Source of the DNA: Micromonospora sp. RHAY321
GTDB lineage: Bacteria > Actinomycetota > Actinomycetes > Mycobacteriales > Micromonosporaceae
Assembly: GCF_023896955.1 (NCBI RefSeq)
Contig: NZ_JAMHIW010000001.1
Coordinates: 558,001-622,000, forward strand
Direction of reading: 5' to 3'
Length of the DNA: 64,000 nt
Shown: piece by piece, positions 26,758-34,668 of the stretch
Layout: the number at the start of each line of letters is the position of its first letter
Position numbering within the stretch: position 1 is the first letter of the stretch
Position numbers and translations under genes: made by a program
The notes under the pieces: model-generated
The model's input: only the letters and a program-made list of their open reading frames with translations
Databases searched by the model: none
What the model was told of the DNA's origin: nothing

Positions 26758-28230
26758 TCAGATCGCGGTGAGGGTGAGGGTCGCGGAGTAGGTCCCCGCG
26801 GTCGTCTCGGTGGGCAGGCTCAGCCGCAGACCCGCGCCCAGTTGGGCGGTGCCCCGCCCGGCACCGCCCGGCGCCGAGCCCAGCACCGCGCTGTTGCCCA
26901 GGCCACCGCCGGCTCCGACGACGTACGGCGCGACCTCCGGACCAGCGACCACGCCCTGCCCGGAGCCTTGGCCGATCAGCCGAGGGCTCCAGCCGAGGTA
27001 GCCGGAGCTGAACGTCGCACCATCCGGCCCGGCGAAATCCGCCGGGATCTGCCCGGATGCGCTCCACCCCGGTCGGCCGGCGCGGGTGTCGGTCACCGTG
27101 ACCGGGCGGAGTTCACCGTTGCTCTCCCACCGGTCACCGCCGGCGGTGAGCTGCGCGGGTGGCAGCACCACGGCACGGTCGTCCGGGTTGACGCTGATCA
27201 CCAGAGAACCCTGCGTCTCGTCGATCGATGCGGTGATCGTCTGTGAGGAGCCCGGCTCCTGCGGCGGGAACGCCACCCAGAGAGCCACCGGTTCGCTGGT
27301 CGCGACCACGTCGTGGGCGTCGCCGTACAGCTTGACCACGTACTCGCAGGCGTTCAGCTCGCGAGTGGCGGTGAACGAGTAGCTCGCACCAACCTCACCC
27401 GCGATGATGGTCCAGTCGTCCGTACCGGGGCACCTGCTGAACCAGTGGTAGTGGTCCAGCTCGGTCTGCGGCGTCTGCACGGCGTTGAGCGTCACCGTGT
27501 CGTTGGGCTGGTACTCGTCGGCCATGCCGCTGACCGACAGGCCGACCTCCGGCCCACCGCCGGACAGCTCGCCGACGACGAACGAGTAGTCGACCGGCCC
27601 GGTGCTGACCGTCGTGCCGTTGGTCAACGTCGCGTCTGCCTGGAACGTCAGCGTGTAGCTGCCCAGCGCGCCGAACGCCCAGTTCGAGTGCGCGTGCGTG
27701 TTCACCGGCACATCGATGGCGTCGGGCAGGCCGTCATCGGAGCGGAACTTGATGATCGGACCGCCGAACGAGTCCTGTGTGAACAGCGTGACGTTGCCCG
27801 GGCCCTGCACATCGACCACGCTCAGCCGCACCTTGTTCCCCTCGAACACTCCCGCGCCGAGCGTCGTGGTGTTCCAACCCGGCCAGAGCAGGTCCGGGTC
27901 CTGGGTCAATGGCAGCAACCAGACCTGGCTGCCGGCCGGCCCGAGGAAGGCGAACCGGGGATCGTCCGGAACGGCCATCGCCGCCTCCGGCAGAACCTGG
28001 AACGTCACGTCCGCCGGGTCACGTGTCATCGCAGGGGTGACCGTGTCGTCGTGCACCTTCAACGAGAGCGCACCACCCTCGTAGTGCACGTCGACGGCAT
28101 CGGTGTGCCCCTTGGACAGCACCACCTTCTCGGCCGCCGACGCAGCGGTCGGCGCCAGCACCGTGCCGGCGACCACCACCGCCCCGGCAACCAGGGCCGC
28201 GAAGCCGCGAGCCCTCACCATCGCATTCAT
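26758..28230 (-). CDS. Secreted protein: anchor-M domain plus WxL-like C-terminal domain
   Basis: 490 residues. A signal peptide ends near ASAA. An anchor-M domain (about 33-215) has SKGHTDAVDVHY, FLGPAGSQVWLLP, LLWPGWNT and THAHSNWAF. An Ig-like middle domain (about 220-330) contains two Cys. The C-terminal part (about 350-490) has VTVTDTRAGRPGWSASGQ, YLGWSPRL and a closing beta strand, resembling the WxL wall-binding fold, although the tripeptide is W-S-A and W-S-P. There is no sorting signal; wall attachment would be through this domain. It follows the rpsN stop by 50 bases, so the Zur box at 29017 may drive it. ATG 28221 is an alternative start. Confidence 0.8.
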   Translation of the reverse strand: MNAMVRARGFAALVAGAVVVAGTVLAPTAASAAEKVVLSKGHTDAVDVHYEGGALSLKVHDDTVTPAMTRDPADVTFQVLPEAAMAVPDDPRFAFLGPAGSQVWLLPLTQDPDLLWPGWNTTTLGAGVFEGNKVRLSVVDVQGPGNVTLFTQDSFGGPIIKFRSDDGLPDAIDVPVNTHAHSNWAFGALGSYTLTFQADATLTNGTTVSTGPVDYSFVVGELSGGGPEVGLSVSGMADEYQPNDTVTLNAVQTPQTELDHYHWFSRCPGTDDWTIIAGEVGASYSFTATRELNACEYVVKLYGDAHDVVATSEPVALWVAFPPQEPGSSQTITASIDETQGSLVISVNPDDRAVVLPPAQLTAGGDRWESNGELRPVTVTDTRAGRPGWSASGQIPADFAGPDGATFSSGYLGWSPRLIGQGSGQGVVAGPEVAPYVVGAGGGLGNSAVLGSAPGGAGRGTAQLGAGLRLSLPTETTAGTYSATLTLTAI

Positions 28231-28280
28231 ACCTCCCCTTTCACACCGCGTACCTGCGCGCGGTGGTACATGTGGTGACA

Positions 28281-28586
28281 TCACCACGACGCCTTGCGCA
28301 CCCCGGGCATCTCGCCGCGCAGGGCCAGCTCGCGGAAGCGCACCCGGGACAACCCGAACCGGGTCAGCACCCCGCGCGGGCGGCCGTCGATCTGGTCGCG
28401 CGAGCGCAGCCGTACCGGGCTGGAATCCCGCGGTAGCCGGGTGAGCCGGCGCACCGCGTCGGCGCGTACCTCCGGGTCGGTGTCCGGATGGGCGACCATC
28501 CGCTTCAGCTCCGCCCGCCTCTCGGCGTGCCGGGCTACCAGTTCCTCGCGGCGCGCCTGTCGATTGACCAGGCTCTTCTTGGCCAT
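28281..28586 (-). CDS. rpsN: Ribosomal protein S14, zinc-free form
   Basis: 101 residues, the long S14 form without the two CxxC pairs of zinc-binding S14. [20 protein letters not shown] and the C-terminal [13 protein letters not shown] are clear. It replaces the zinc-binding paralogue on the ribosome during zinc limitation, as known for this set in mycobacteria and streptomycetes. The start shares one base with the L33 stop (TGATG). Confidence 0.93.
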   Translation of the reverse strand: MAKKSLVNRQARREELVARHAERRAELKRMVAHPDTDPEVRADAVRRLTRLPRDSSPVRLRSRDQIDGRPRGVLTRFGLSRVRFRELALRGEMPGVRKASW

Positions 28587-28753
28587 CAGCGGGCCTCGCG
28601 GAACTCGACGTGCCGGCGTACGACCGGGTCGTACTTGCGCAGGACCAACCGGTCCGGGTCGTTGCGACGGTTCTTGCGGGTGACGTACGTGTAGCCGGTG
28701 CCGGCGGTGCTGCGCAGCCGCACGATCGGTCGCAGGTCGGTCTGGCGGGCCAT
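28586..28753 (-). CDS. rpmG: Ribosomal protein L33, cysteine-free form
   Basis: 55 residues. [20 protein letters not shown] is the L33 core. The four cysteines of the zinc ribbon are absent (TAGTG and DPVVRRH stand at their positions). It is translated from an ATG overlapping the L28 stop. Confidence 0.93.
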   Translation of the reverse strand: MARQTDLRPIVRLRSTAGTGYTYVTRKNRRNDPDRLVLRKYDPVVRRHVEFREAR

Positions 28754-28989
28754 CAGAGTTTCACCCCCCGGGCGCGCAGCTCGGCGACGACCTTCTCGAT
28801 GCCCTTGCGGTCCACAGTCTTCAGCGCCTTCGTCGTCAGGGTGAGGCTGACCCATCGCCGTTGCGACGGCAGCCAGTAGCGGTGGTTCTGCAGGTTCGGG
28901 TTCCACCTTCGGCGGGTGCGCCGGTGGGAGTGGGACACGGCGTTGCCGAAGCTCGGCTTCGCGCCGGTGACGTCACAACGTCGGGACAC
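28753..28989 (-). CDS. rpmB: Ribosomal protein L28, form without CxxC zinc ribbon
   Basis: 78 residues. [20 protein letters not shown] keeps a single Cys where the zinc form has CxxCG. The rest ([18 protein letters not shown]) is typical L28. The GTG start has AAGGAG eight bases upstream. It is the first gene of rpmB-rpmG-rpsN behind the Zur box at 29017-29036. Confidence 0.93.
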   Translation of the reverse strand: MSRRCDVTGAKPSFGNAVSHSHRRTRRRWNPNLQNHRYWLPSQRRWVSLTLTTKALKTVDRKGIEKVVAELRARGVKL

Positions 28990-29016
28990 AGTGAACGCTC
29001 CTTGTTCAGGCTGAAC

Positions 29017-29036
29017 GATAACGACAACGGTTTTCA
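29017..29036 (-). promoter_or_regulatory. Zur box of the rpmB-rpmG-rpsN operon
   Basis: The plus strand reads GATAACGACAACGGTTTTCA. It lies 28 bases upstream of the rpmB start and shares a 194-bp divergent promoter region with the box at 29149-29166. Confidence 0.82.
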
Positions 29037-29148
29037 GTTCTACATCATCCGTTCGGTCAGACCCGCCCCAGGTCACTGACGACCACAGCCGGGCCGGTCG
29101 CGCCACTCGGGACCGCCGTTCGCTTCGCCAGCTTCCGTGTGCCTAGAA

Positions 29149-29166
29149 TGACAATCGTTTTCAGTT
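29149..29166 (+). promoter_or_regulatory. Zur box of the mrf-rpmE2 operon
   Basis: The plus strand reads TGACAATCGTTTTCAGTT, 17 bases before the ATG of the CobW-like gene. It is a close match to the znuA box. Confidence 0.82.
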
Positions 29167-29183
29167 ACGTCGAGAGGAGTGCG

Positions 29184-30479
29184 ATGTCGTCGTCACCACA
29201 GGCCCCGACCCACGTCGTGACAACGGACGCTGATACCCGCCCGTCGTTGACTGTCCTGTCCGGGTTCTGGCCAACGGCGACCTTCGCCGTCGCTCGCGCA
29301 TTGCTTGCCGCCGACCCCACGCTGCTACTGGTACGGCACGACCTCACCGGGATCCGCGGTGGCGTCGTCCGTCGGGTGGTTCGCTCCGGCACAGGCATCA
29401 TCGAGGACGAACAGGTCGACCTGAGGCACGGCTGTGTCTCCTGCACCCTGCGCGAAGACGTGCTGCCCACCCTCGTCCGACTCGCCCGCAGCCATCCCGG
29501 CCGCGACCTGGTGCTGATGCTGCCCGAAGTGGTGGAGCCAGAGGCGGTCGCCGCCGCCTGCGCCCACTGCCTCGTCGACGGCGCACCGATCACCGAACTC
29601 ATCCGCGTCGACTCCTACGTGACCGTCCTCGACGCCGAACACCTGCTCGACGGCCTCGCCAGCACCGACGACCTCACCGCACTGGGCATCCAGGCCGCCG
29701 AGGACGACGACCGCGCGCTCGCCGACGTCGTGGTCCGCCAGATCGAGTACGCCGACACGCTGGTGCTCTGGGGGCGGTCCCGGGAGGGCGAGTTCGACAC
29801 CAGCCGGCTGTCGGTCCTGCTGCAGCGGATGGCGCCGTGGGCGGTTCACATCCGCGTCGACGGTGACCTCGTCGACGCCAGCACGTTGACTCGCCAGCTG
29901 CGACACACCCATCGGCACCGGCCGGAGACCCCCGGGCTGCTCGCCCGAGGTCTGCAGGGTTACACGCTGGGCACACACGAGCCGGAATCCGACTGCGGTG
30001 TGGTTTCCGTCGTCTTCCGCGCTCGCCGCCCGTTCCACCCGCAACGCCTGCACGACGTACTGGAGCAGGTCAACGTCGAGATGATCCGCTCCCGGGGTCA
30101 CCTTTGGCTGGCCAGCCAACCCGACACGGTGGTGGCCTGGGAGTTCGCCGGTGGCGGTCTGGCCATGGGCTCGCTCGGACACTGGCTGGTGAGCCTGCCC
30201 GAGGACCGCTGGGAGCACGTCGAAGACCAGCGCCGCCTTGCCGCCGCCCTCGAGTGGGACCCCTACTACGGCGACCGCCACCAGCACCTGGTCTTCATCG
30301 GCCTCGACGTCGACCCCGTCGAGCTGCACCGCACCCTCGCCCGCTGCCTGCTCACCGACGCCGAACTCGCCGACGGCGAAGAGACCTGGCGCACCTACCA
30401 CGACCCGTTCGCCGGCTGCTTCCCCCTCAACAGCGAGGAACTGGCCGATACCGACACCGAAGGAGCGCAACCCGCATGA
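29184..30479 (+). CDS. mrf: CobW-superfamily protein, probable hibernation-factor recruiter MRF
   Basis: 431 residues with the overall plan of COG0523/CobW GTPases, including the C-terminal domain ([31 protein letters not shown]). The P-loop is degenerate: SGFWPTATF (residues 26-34) stands where GFLGSGKTT is expected, and CVSC replaces the metal-binding CxCC. It is therefore unlikely to hydrolyse GTP in the usual way. Mycobacterial MRF, which recruits the hibernation factor MPY when zinc is scarce, is encoded with the same cysteine-free ribosomal genes, and context argues for equivalence. GAGGAG precedes the ATG by four bases. Confidence 0.75.
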   Translation: MSSSPQAPTHVVTTDADTRPSLTVLSGFWPTATFAVARALLAADPTLLLVRHDLTGIRGGVVRRVVRSGTGIIEDEQVDLRHGCVSCTLREDVLPTLVRLARSHPGRDLVLMLPEVVEPEAVAAACAHCLVDGAPITELIRVDSYVTVLDAEHLLDGLASTDDLTALGIQAAEDDDRALADVVVRQIEYADTLVLWGRSREGEFDTSRLSVLLQRMAPWAVHIRVDGDLVDASTLTRQLRHTHRHRPETPGLLARGLQGYTLGTHEPESDCGVVSVVFRARRPFHPQRLHDVLEQVNVEMIRSRGHLWLASQPDTVVAWEFAGGGLAMGSLGHWLVSLPEDRWEHVEDQRRLAAALEWDPYYGDRHQHLVFIGLDVDPVELHRTLARCLLTDAELADGEETWRTYHDPFAGCFPLNSEELADTDTEGAQPA

Positions 30480-30736
30480 AGCCCGGAATCCACCCCGACT
30501 ACCGACCCGTCGTCTACCGCGACAAGGGCGCCGACTTCGCGTTCCTCACCCGCTCCACCGCCACCAACGACCAGACGATCGAGTGGACCGACGGCAACAC
30601 CTACCCCGTCATCGACGTGCAGATCTCGTCCGCGAGCCATCCCTTCTGGACCGGCAAGCAGCGCCTGCTCGACACCGCAGGCCGGGTCGAGAAGTTCCGC
30701 CAGAAGTACGCCCGCCGCGGGCCCATGGGCACGTGA
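30476..30736 (+). CDS. rpmE2: Ribosomal protein L31 type B (zinc-free)
   Basis: 86 residues. [16 protein letters not shown] and [20 protein letters not shown] are diagnostic of type B L31, which lacks the CxxC pair. The ATG overlaps the mrf stop (ATGA) and AAGGAG lies 11 bases ahead inside mrf. In zinc limitation it displaces zinc-binding L31, releasing metal. Confidence 0.93.
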   Translation: MKPGIHPDYRPVVYRDKGADFAFLTRSTATNDQTIEWTDGNTYPVIDVQISSASHPFWTGKQRLLDTAGRVEKFRQKYARRGPMGT

Positions 30737-31180
30737 CCATCGGCTGGACCGACCAGCGCCGCAGCTGGTCGACGCCGCCCGGCACGACCGGGTTGGTCAC
30801 CTGACGGTCGACCGCGATCCGGTTGCCCCCGGGCGACTGGCTCGCGGTCGACCGGCGGCGACGGCGACGGCGGGATGCCTGCGGTATCGGCCGGATGATG
30901 ACCTGCGGCGGAGTCGTCGCGGTGGAGGCGAGCCCGACCGCGACGACTCCGTCCCCTCAGGAACGCGCCGTGCCGCTGCGCTGACATCCCCGCTGAGGCG
31001 GCGGCCCTGTGGGAGGCGCTCGACGCTCCGGCGGCTCCTCAGGAAGGGCGCGGAGCAGCTCGATAGTGGGCGTCAGTCGTCCACCGTGGCGCACTGCGGC
31101 CAGTTTCGTGGCGGCGCATCATGGTTCCCGGTTGGGCCGCCACCGGGTGGCATCGTCCGAAGTCGGGGTGGTCGAGATGG
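30737..31180. other. 444-bp gap between convergent zinc operons
   Basis: I see no supported gene. Short open frames on both strands lack start signals and codon bias. The gap holds a terminator hairpin at 30910-30950 and otherwise nothing recognisable. No additional small ribosomal protein (S18, L36) was found here. Confidence 0.6.
30910..30950. terminator. Terminator between rpmE2 and COG0523 GTPase genes
   Basis: A perfect 14-bp stem (30910-30923 with 30937-30950) encloses a 13-nt loop. It lies between two convergent operons and may serve both. Confidence 0.7.
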
Positions 31181-32413
31181 TCAGACCTGAGCCGGGTCGA
31201 CATGGTCGTGTTCGTGCAGGTCGCTCAGGTCCCAGGAGGGAAACGGGTCGGGCAGCGCCCGCCAGGCATCCTGTCCGGCGGCGATCTCGGTGTCGGTGAG
31301 CAGGCAGGCGATGAGGGCGGCCCTAAGGGCCTGGCGATCCAGGTCGACACCGATGAGAACGAGTTCCTGCTGCCTGTCCCCGAAAACCGGATGCCAGCGA
31401 GATTCCAGCTCGATCCGCTCGTCGGGATCCTCCGGCCACTCTCCGGAGACCACGACGGGCACACCGATCGGATCGCACCGGCCGGAGGGGCCGGCCTGCG
31501 ACCACAGTGCCTGCACGTCCGGGCGGCTGGCCAGCCACAGGAACCCCTTCGACCGCACCACGCCGAACACTTCCAAGCCGTCGGCCAGCAGATCCCACAG
31601 CCGCTGCGGGTGCAACGGCCGGTGGTCGCGGAACACGATGCTGGAGATGCCGTACTCCTCCGTCTCCGGCACGTGCCCGCCGTTGAGCTCGGCGATCCAG
31701 CCGGGCGCCGTCTCCGCCCGCGCCAGATCGAACCGGCCGGTGTGCACGATCTCCGCCAGGGCCACCCGGCCGTGCACGGCACGGACCTGTCGGGCGGCCG
31801 GGTTCAGGCGGGTCAGCAACGCCTCCACCACCGCCAGATCGCCGGGAGTGAGCAGGTCGGTCTTGTTGACCACCAGCACGTCGGCGAACTCGATCTGATC
31901 GACCAGCAGGTCGGCGATGCCCCGGTCGTCCCCGTCGTAGGCCGCCAGCCCACGCGCCTCCAGGGTCTCCCCCGCCTCGATCATGCTCCGCAGGCCCGCC
32001 GCGTCGACGACGGTGGCGGTGGTGTCCAGACGGGCCAGGTCGTCGAGCACCCGCCCGTCCTCCACCCCGAAGGCGAACGTGGCGGCCACTGGCATCGGCT
32101 CGGAGATGCCGCTGGACTCGATCAGCAGGTAGTCGAAGCGGCCCCGCCGAGCCAACCGGGCCACCTCGTTGAGCAGATCATCTCGCAGCGTGCAGCAGAT
32201 GCAGCCGTTGGTCAGCTCGACCAGCCGCTCCTCGGTCCGCGAGAGCGCCCCACCATCGCGCACCAGCGCGGCGTCGATGTTCACCTCGCTCATGTCGTTG
32301 ACGATCACCGCCACCCGCAGCCCATCCCGGTTGGCCAGCACATGGTTGAGCAGGCTCGTCTTGCCCGCCCCGAGGAACCCGGACAGCACCGTCACGGGCA
32401 GCCGGTTGGTCAC
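31181..32413 (-). CDS. COG0523/ZNG1-type GTPase, probable zinc metallochaperone
   Basis: 410 residues. Walker A is GFLGAGKT (residues 12-19), switch region NDMSEVNID, the metal-binding motif CICC near 70, SSGISEP, and the specificity motif NKTD. The CobW C-terminal domain ends with [14 protein letters not shown] and a His/Asp-rich tail DLHEHDHVD. Such GTPases insert zinc into client proteins when zinc is short. The GTG overlaps the L32 stop (GTGA), and a Zur box lies ahead of L32. In contrast to the mrf product, its GTPase site is intact. Confidence 0.9.
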   Translation of the reverse strand: MTNRLPVTVLSGFLGAGKTSLLNHVLANRDGLRVAVIVNDMSEVNIDAALVRDGGALSRTEERLVELTNGCICCTLRDDLLNEVARLARRGRFDYLLIESSGISEPMPVAATFAFGVEDGRVLDDLARLDTTATVVDAAGLRSMIEAGETLEARGLAAYDGDDRGIADLLVDQIEFADVLVVNKTDLLTPGDLAVVEALLTRLNPAARQVRAVHGRVALAEIVHTGRFDLARAETAPGWIAELNGGHVPETEEYGISSIVFRDHRPLHPQRLWDLLADGLEVFGVVRSKGFLWLASRPDVQALWSQAGPSGRCDPIGVPVVVSGEWPEDPDERIELESRWHPVFGDRQQELVLIGVDLDRQALRAALIACLLTDTEIAAGQDAWRALPDPFPSWDLSDLHEHDHVDPAQV

Positions 32414-32589
32414 GGCTGATCCACCACCTGACGTCCCTTGTACACGCCGCAGTGCGTGCAGGCCCGGTGCGGCACCACCATCTCCTTTCGGGGACAGGGG
32501 CAGGGGCTCAACTGGGGCAGAGTTGCCTTCCACTGCGCTCGGCGGTGGCGGGTGTTGGACCGGGACAGCTTGCGCTTCGGTACAGCCAT
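32410..32589 (-). CDS. rpmF: Ribosomal protein L32 retaining four cysteines
   Basis: 59 residues. [20 protein letters not shown] is the invariant L32 start. The C-terminal part has CPCP and CTHC, so four Cys remain, but the first pair is C-x-C and not C-x-x-C. Unlike the other Zur-controlled ribosomal proteins here, it could still bind zinc. GAGGAG lies seven bases before the ATG, and a Zur box lies upstream at 32621. Confidence 0.9.
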   Translation of the reverse strand: MAVPKRKLSRSNTRHRRAQWKATLPQLSPCPCPRKEMVVPHRACTHCGVYKGRQVVDQP

Positions 32590-32620
32590 GAAGGATCTCC
32601 TCACGAGGGGTCAGCCACAT

Positions 32621-32640
32621 GGTAACGGTTACCGTTTTCA
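32621..32640 (-). promoter_or_regulatory. Zur box of the rpmF-GTPase operon
   Basis: The minus strand reads TGAAAACGGTAACCGTTACC, with a perfect AACGGT-T-ACCGTT dyad. It is 32 bases before the rpmF start and is the most symmetrical box in the window. Confidence 0.85.
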
Positions 32641-33015
32641 TATAAGCGCCTGGGATGCCCCAGCACGTGCCCCACGCTTGACCTTCTGGCTGGAGCTGTG
32701 AGCCCCGGCGAACGGACCGACCACCCTGGCCGTGCACGGTTACGCCCGACGTGCCCACACCGGAGTCGTGTCACTTCGATCGGCCGGGAGGCAGGGAAGC
32801 CTGGCGCAGGAAGGCCGATAGAGAGCAGTTCCTACTCGGCTCGCTGGAACACCCCAGGGAAGCGAGGCCGGAACGGGAACGTAGGGCATTCATCTGGAGG
32901 AAGGTGGGGACTGAACCCAGCACTAGGCTGCGGCGCTCGGCTCCACGCAGCGACCAGGGTCAGGTCCTTCCGGACCCTCCGGCCCTGGTTCTCACCAGAT
33001 AATCCGCCGTACAGA
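32641..33015. other. 375-bp gap between rpmF promoter and zur
   Basis: It contains the AT-rich remainder of the rpmF promoter (32641-32646) and no convincing gene; an 83-codon frame at 32751-33002 has no start signal or recognisable motif. No terminator hairpin was identified after zur. Confidence 0.5.
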
Positions 33016-33420
33016 TCAGCGCACGCAATCGACACAGGTGCCGAAGATTTCCAAGGTGTGGCCGACGTCGATGAATCCGTGCTGTGCGGCAACCTGGTCG
33101 GCCCACCGCTCCACAGCCGGTCCGGCCACCTCGACCGTGCGCCCGCAGTCGCGGCAGACCAGGTGGTGGTGATGCTTGCTCTGACTGCACCGGCGGAAGA
33201 GTTGTTCGCCGCCCGGCAGCCGAGTCGAGTCGATCTCGCCGGCATCCACCAGCAACTGCAGGGTCCGGTAAACAGTGGTCAGGCCGACCCCCGCCTTGCG
33301 CGCCAGCAGCATCTGGTGCAGTTGCTGCGCCGAGTGAAAGCCCTCCACCTCACGCAACAGCGCCAGCACCTCCCCACGCTGCCGGGTGTTCCGGGTCACA
33401 TTCGGCATCGCCTGGTTCAC
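33016..33420 (-). CDS. zur: Fur-family regulator, probably Zur
   Basis: 134 residues. The winged helix has TRQRGEVLALLREVEGFHSA and GVGLTTVYRTLQLLVDAGE. The metal part shows the HHHHLVCRDCG signature and a C-terminal CVDC, the two cysteine pairs of the structural zinc site. Surrounding genes and boxes identify it as the zinc regulator and not Fur. The start is uncertain: the GTG at 33420 has GGGAGG 12 bases upstream, ATG 33408 lacks one, and GTG 33432 abuts it. As repressor with zinc bound, it should control the boxes listed here. Confidence 0.88.
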   Translation of the reverse strand: MNQAMPNVTRNTRQRGEVLALLREVEGFHSAQQLHQMLLARKAGVGLTTVYRTLQLLVDAGEIDSTRLPGGEQLFRRCSQSKHHHHLVCRDCGRTVEVAGPAVERWADQVAAQHGFIDVGHTLEIFGTCVDCVR

Positions 33421-33626
33421 CGTGGCCGCCACCCTCCCGTGATCTCGGCCGCCGCCGGCCTACCGCTTCCGACGCTCCGCCGGCGCTGCTCGTCGACCAT
33501 TATGCGTCGTCCAGCATCACCGCCGCCGCGCCATCTCCCGACCCCGCCTCTCCGCCGTTGCGGGCCAGCGACGACGGGCCCCGTTCCGGGAGAGGGCGCC
33601 ACCGACCCATGTGCGATAGTGAAAAT

Positions 33627-33642
33627 AGAAACGGTTACCGAT
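33627..33642 (+). promoter_or_regulatory. Zur box upstream of methyltransferase gene
   Basis: The plus strand reads AGAAACGGTTACCGAT with flanking A/T, about 26 bases before the start. The AAACGGTTACCG core equals that of the rpmF box. It lies in the region shared with the divergent zur gene, so zur could also be affected. Confidence 0.7.
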
Positions 33643-33668
33643 AGGGCGCAGAAGTGACAGGAGGCGGC

Positions 33669-34394
33669 GTGACGGACGACTACCAGGAATCTGGGGAGTT
33701 CCTGCACATCCTCAGCGGGCCGGCGTGGCAGGCGCTACGCGCCCCGGTAACGGCGGCCCTCCGGGGTGCGGTCTGGTCCGAGGCACAGGCTGTGGACATC
33801 GGTGCCGGGACCGGCCTGGGCACGATGGTGCTGGCAGCGGCTCTCCCGGGTGCCGACGTGCTGGCGGTCGAGCCGTCGTCGGTCCTGCGTGCGGTGCTGC
33901 TCGCCCGGATCGTCGACGACGCGGACCTCCGGGCCCGAGTCACGGTCGTGGCCGCGGACGCTCTCAGCGTCGAACTGCCGGACCGACTGAGCGCCGTTCT
34001 GGCAATGAACATGATCGGACATCTCACCCCGTCTGAGCGGCGGGAGTTCTTGCGACGCGTCGCCGCCCGACTGTTGCCGGGCGCGCCGCTGGTGCTCAAT
34101 CTGCAGCCGCCCGCGGAGGCCATACCGATCTCGGAGGTCACGTTCGGCAGCGTCAAGGTCGGCCGATACGTCTATGAAGGATCCGGCGGCGCCGAGCCGG
34201 CAGGTCCGGACGCGGTGAGCTGGCGAATGCGCTACCGCGTCCTCGGCGCGAACGGATCGGCCGTACGGGAGAGCGCGGTTGACTATCGCTGGAACGTCGT
34301 CGCCGCCGCCGACCTGCTGGCGGAGCTCGCCGACGTCGGCCTGGCCGGTGACGTCGGTCAGGCCGACGTCATCCGGGCCGTCCGCTTGGCATGA
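33669..34394 (+). CDS. Class I SAM-dependent methyltransferase under Zur box
   Basis: 241 residues. Motif I is VDIGAGTGLGTMVLA near residue 43, the acidic strand end is VLAVEPS, and the later motif is LPGAPLVLNL. The GTG at 33669 follows AGGAGG by four bases; another GTG at 33654 has no site. Methyltransferases of this type occur in Zur regulons of actinobacteria, but the substrate is not known to me. It is divergent from zur. Confidence 0.8.
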   Translation: MTDDYQESGEFLHILSGPAWQALRAPVTAALRGAVWSEAQAVDIGAGTGLGTMVLAAALPGADVLAVEPSSVLRAVLLARIVDDADLRARVTVVAADALSVELPDRLSAVLAMNMIGHLTPSERREFLRRVAARLLPGAPLVLNLQPPAEAIPISEVTFGSVKVGRYVYEGSGGAEPAGPDAVSWRMRYRVLGANGSAVRESAVDYRWNVVAAADLLAELADVGLAGDVGQADVIRAVRLA

Positions 34395-34668
34395 CATCCG
34401 GCCCCGCTCGCGTCCTGACAACCCGGTCGGTGAGCGACGAACCCTGAACCCGTTCGCCCAGCGGGCGGCGACGACCGATTTTGGTCAGGGCACCGTCCTC
34501 AAAGGCCTTGGCGGTCGCCCCCTTCGTATCAGCTAGGGCGCGTGCTGGCGATGTCACGGAGAGATTACAACGTCGAGACATCTATCGACATTGACTACCA
34601 ACACCGCGAAGGATTCGCTCACACGTGCCCTGCACCAACAGGGCCCTGTTCTCTGGAGGAAAGAGAAC

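Noticed and set aside
30601..30987. Minus-strand 128-codon frame over rpmE2
   Set aside because: It is antisense to a clear L31 gene, with Arg/Pro-rich shadow composition.
31009..31299. Possible small gene after rpmE2
   Set aside because: Its composition is random and it overlaps the end of the GTPase gene; no S18 or L36 motif is present.
32751..33002. 83-codon frame between rpmF and zur
   Set aside because: It has no ribosome-binding site, no family motif and poor codon bias.
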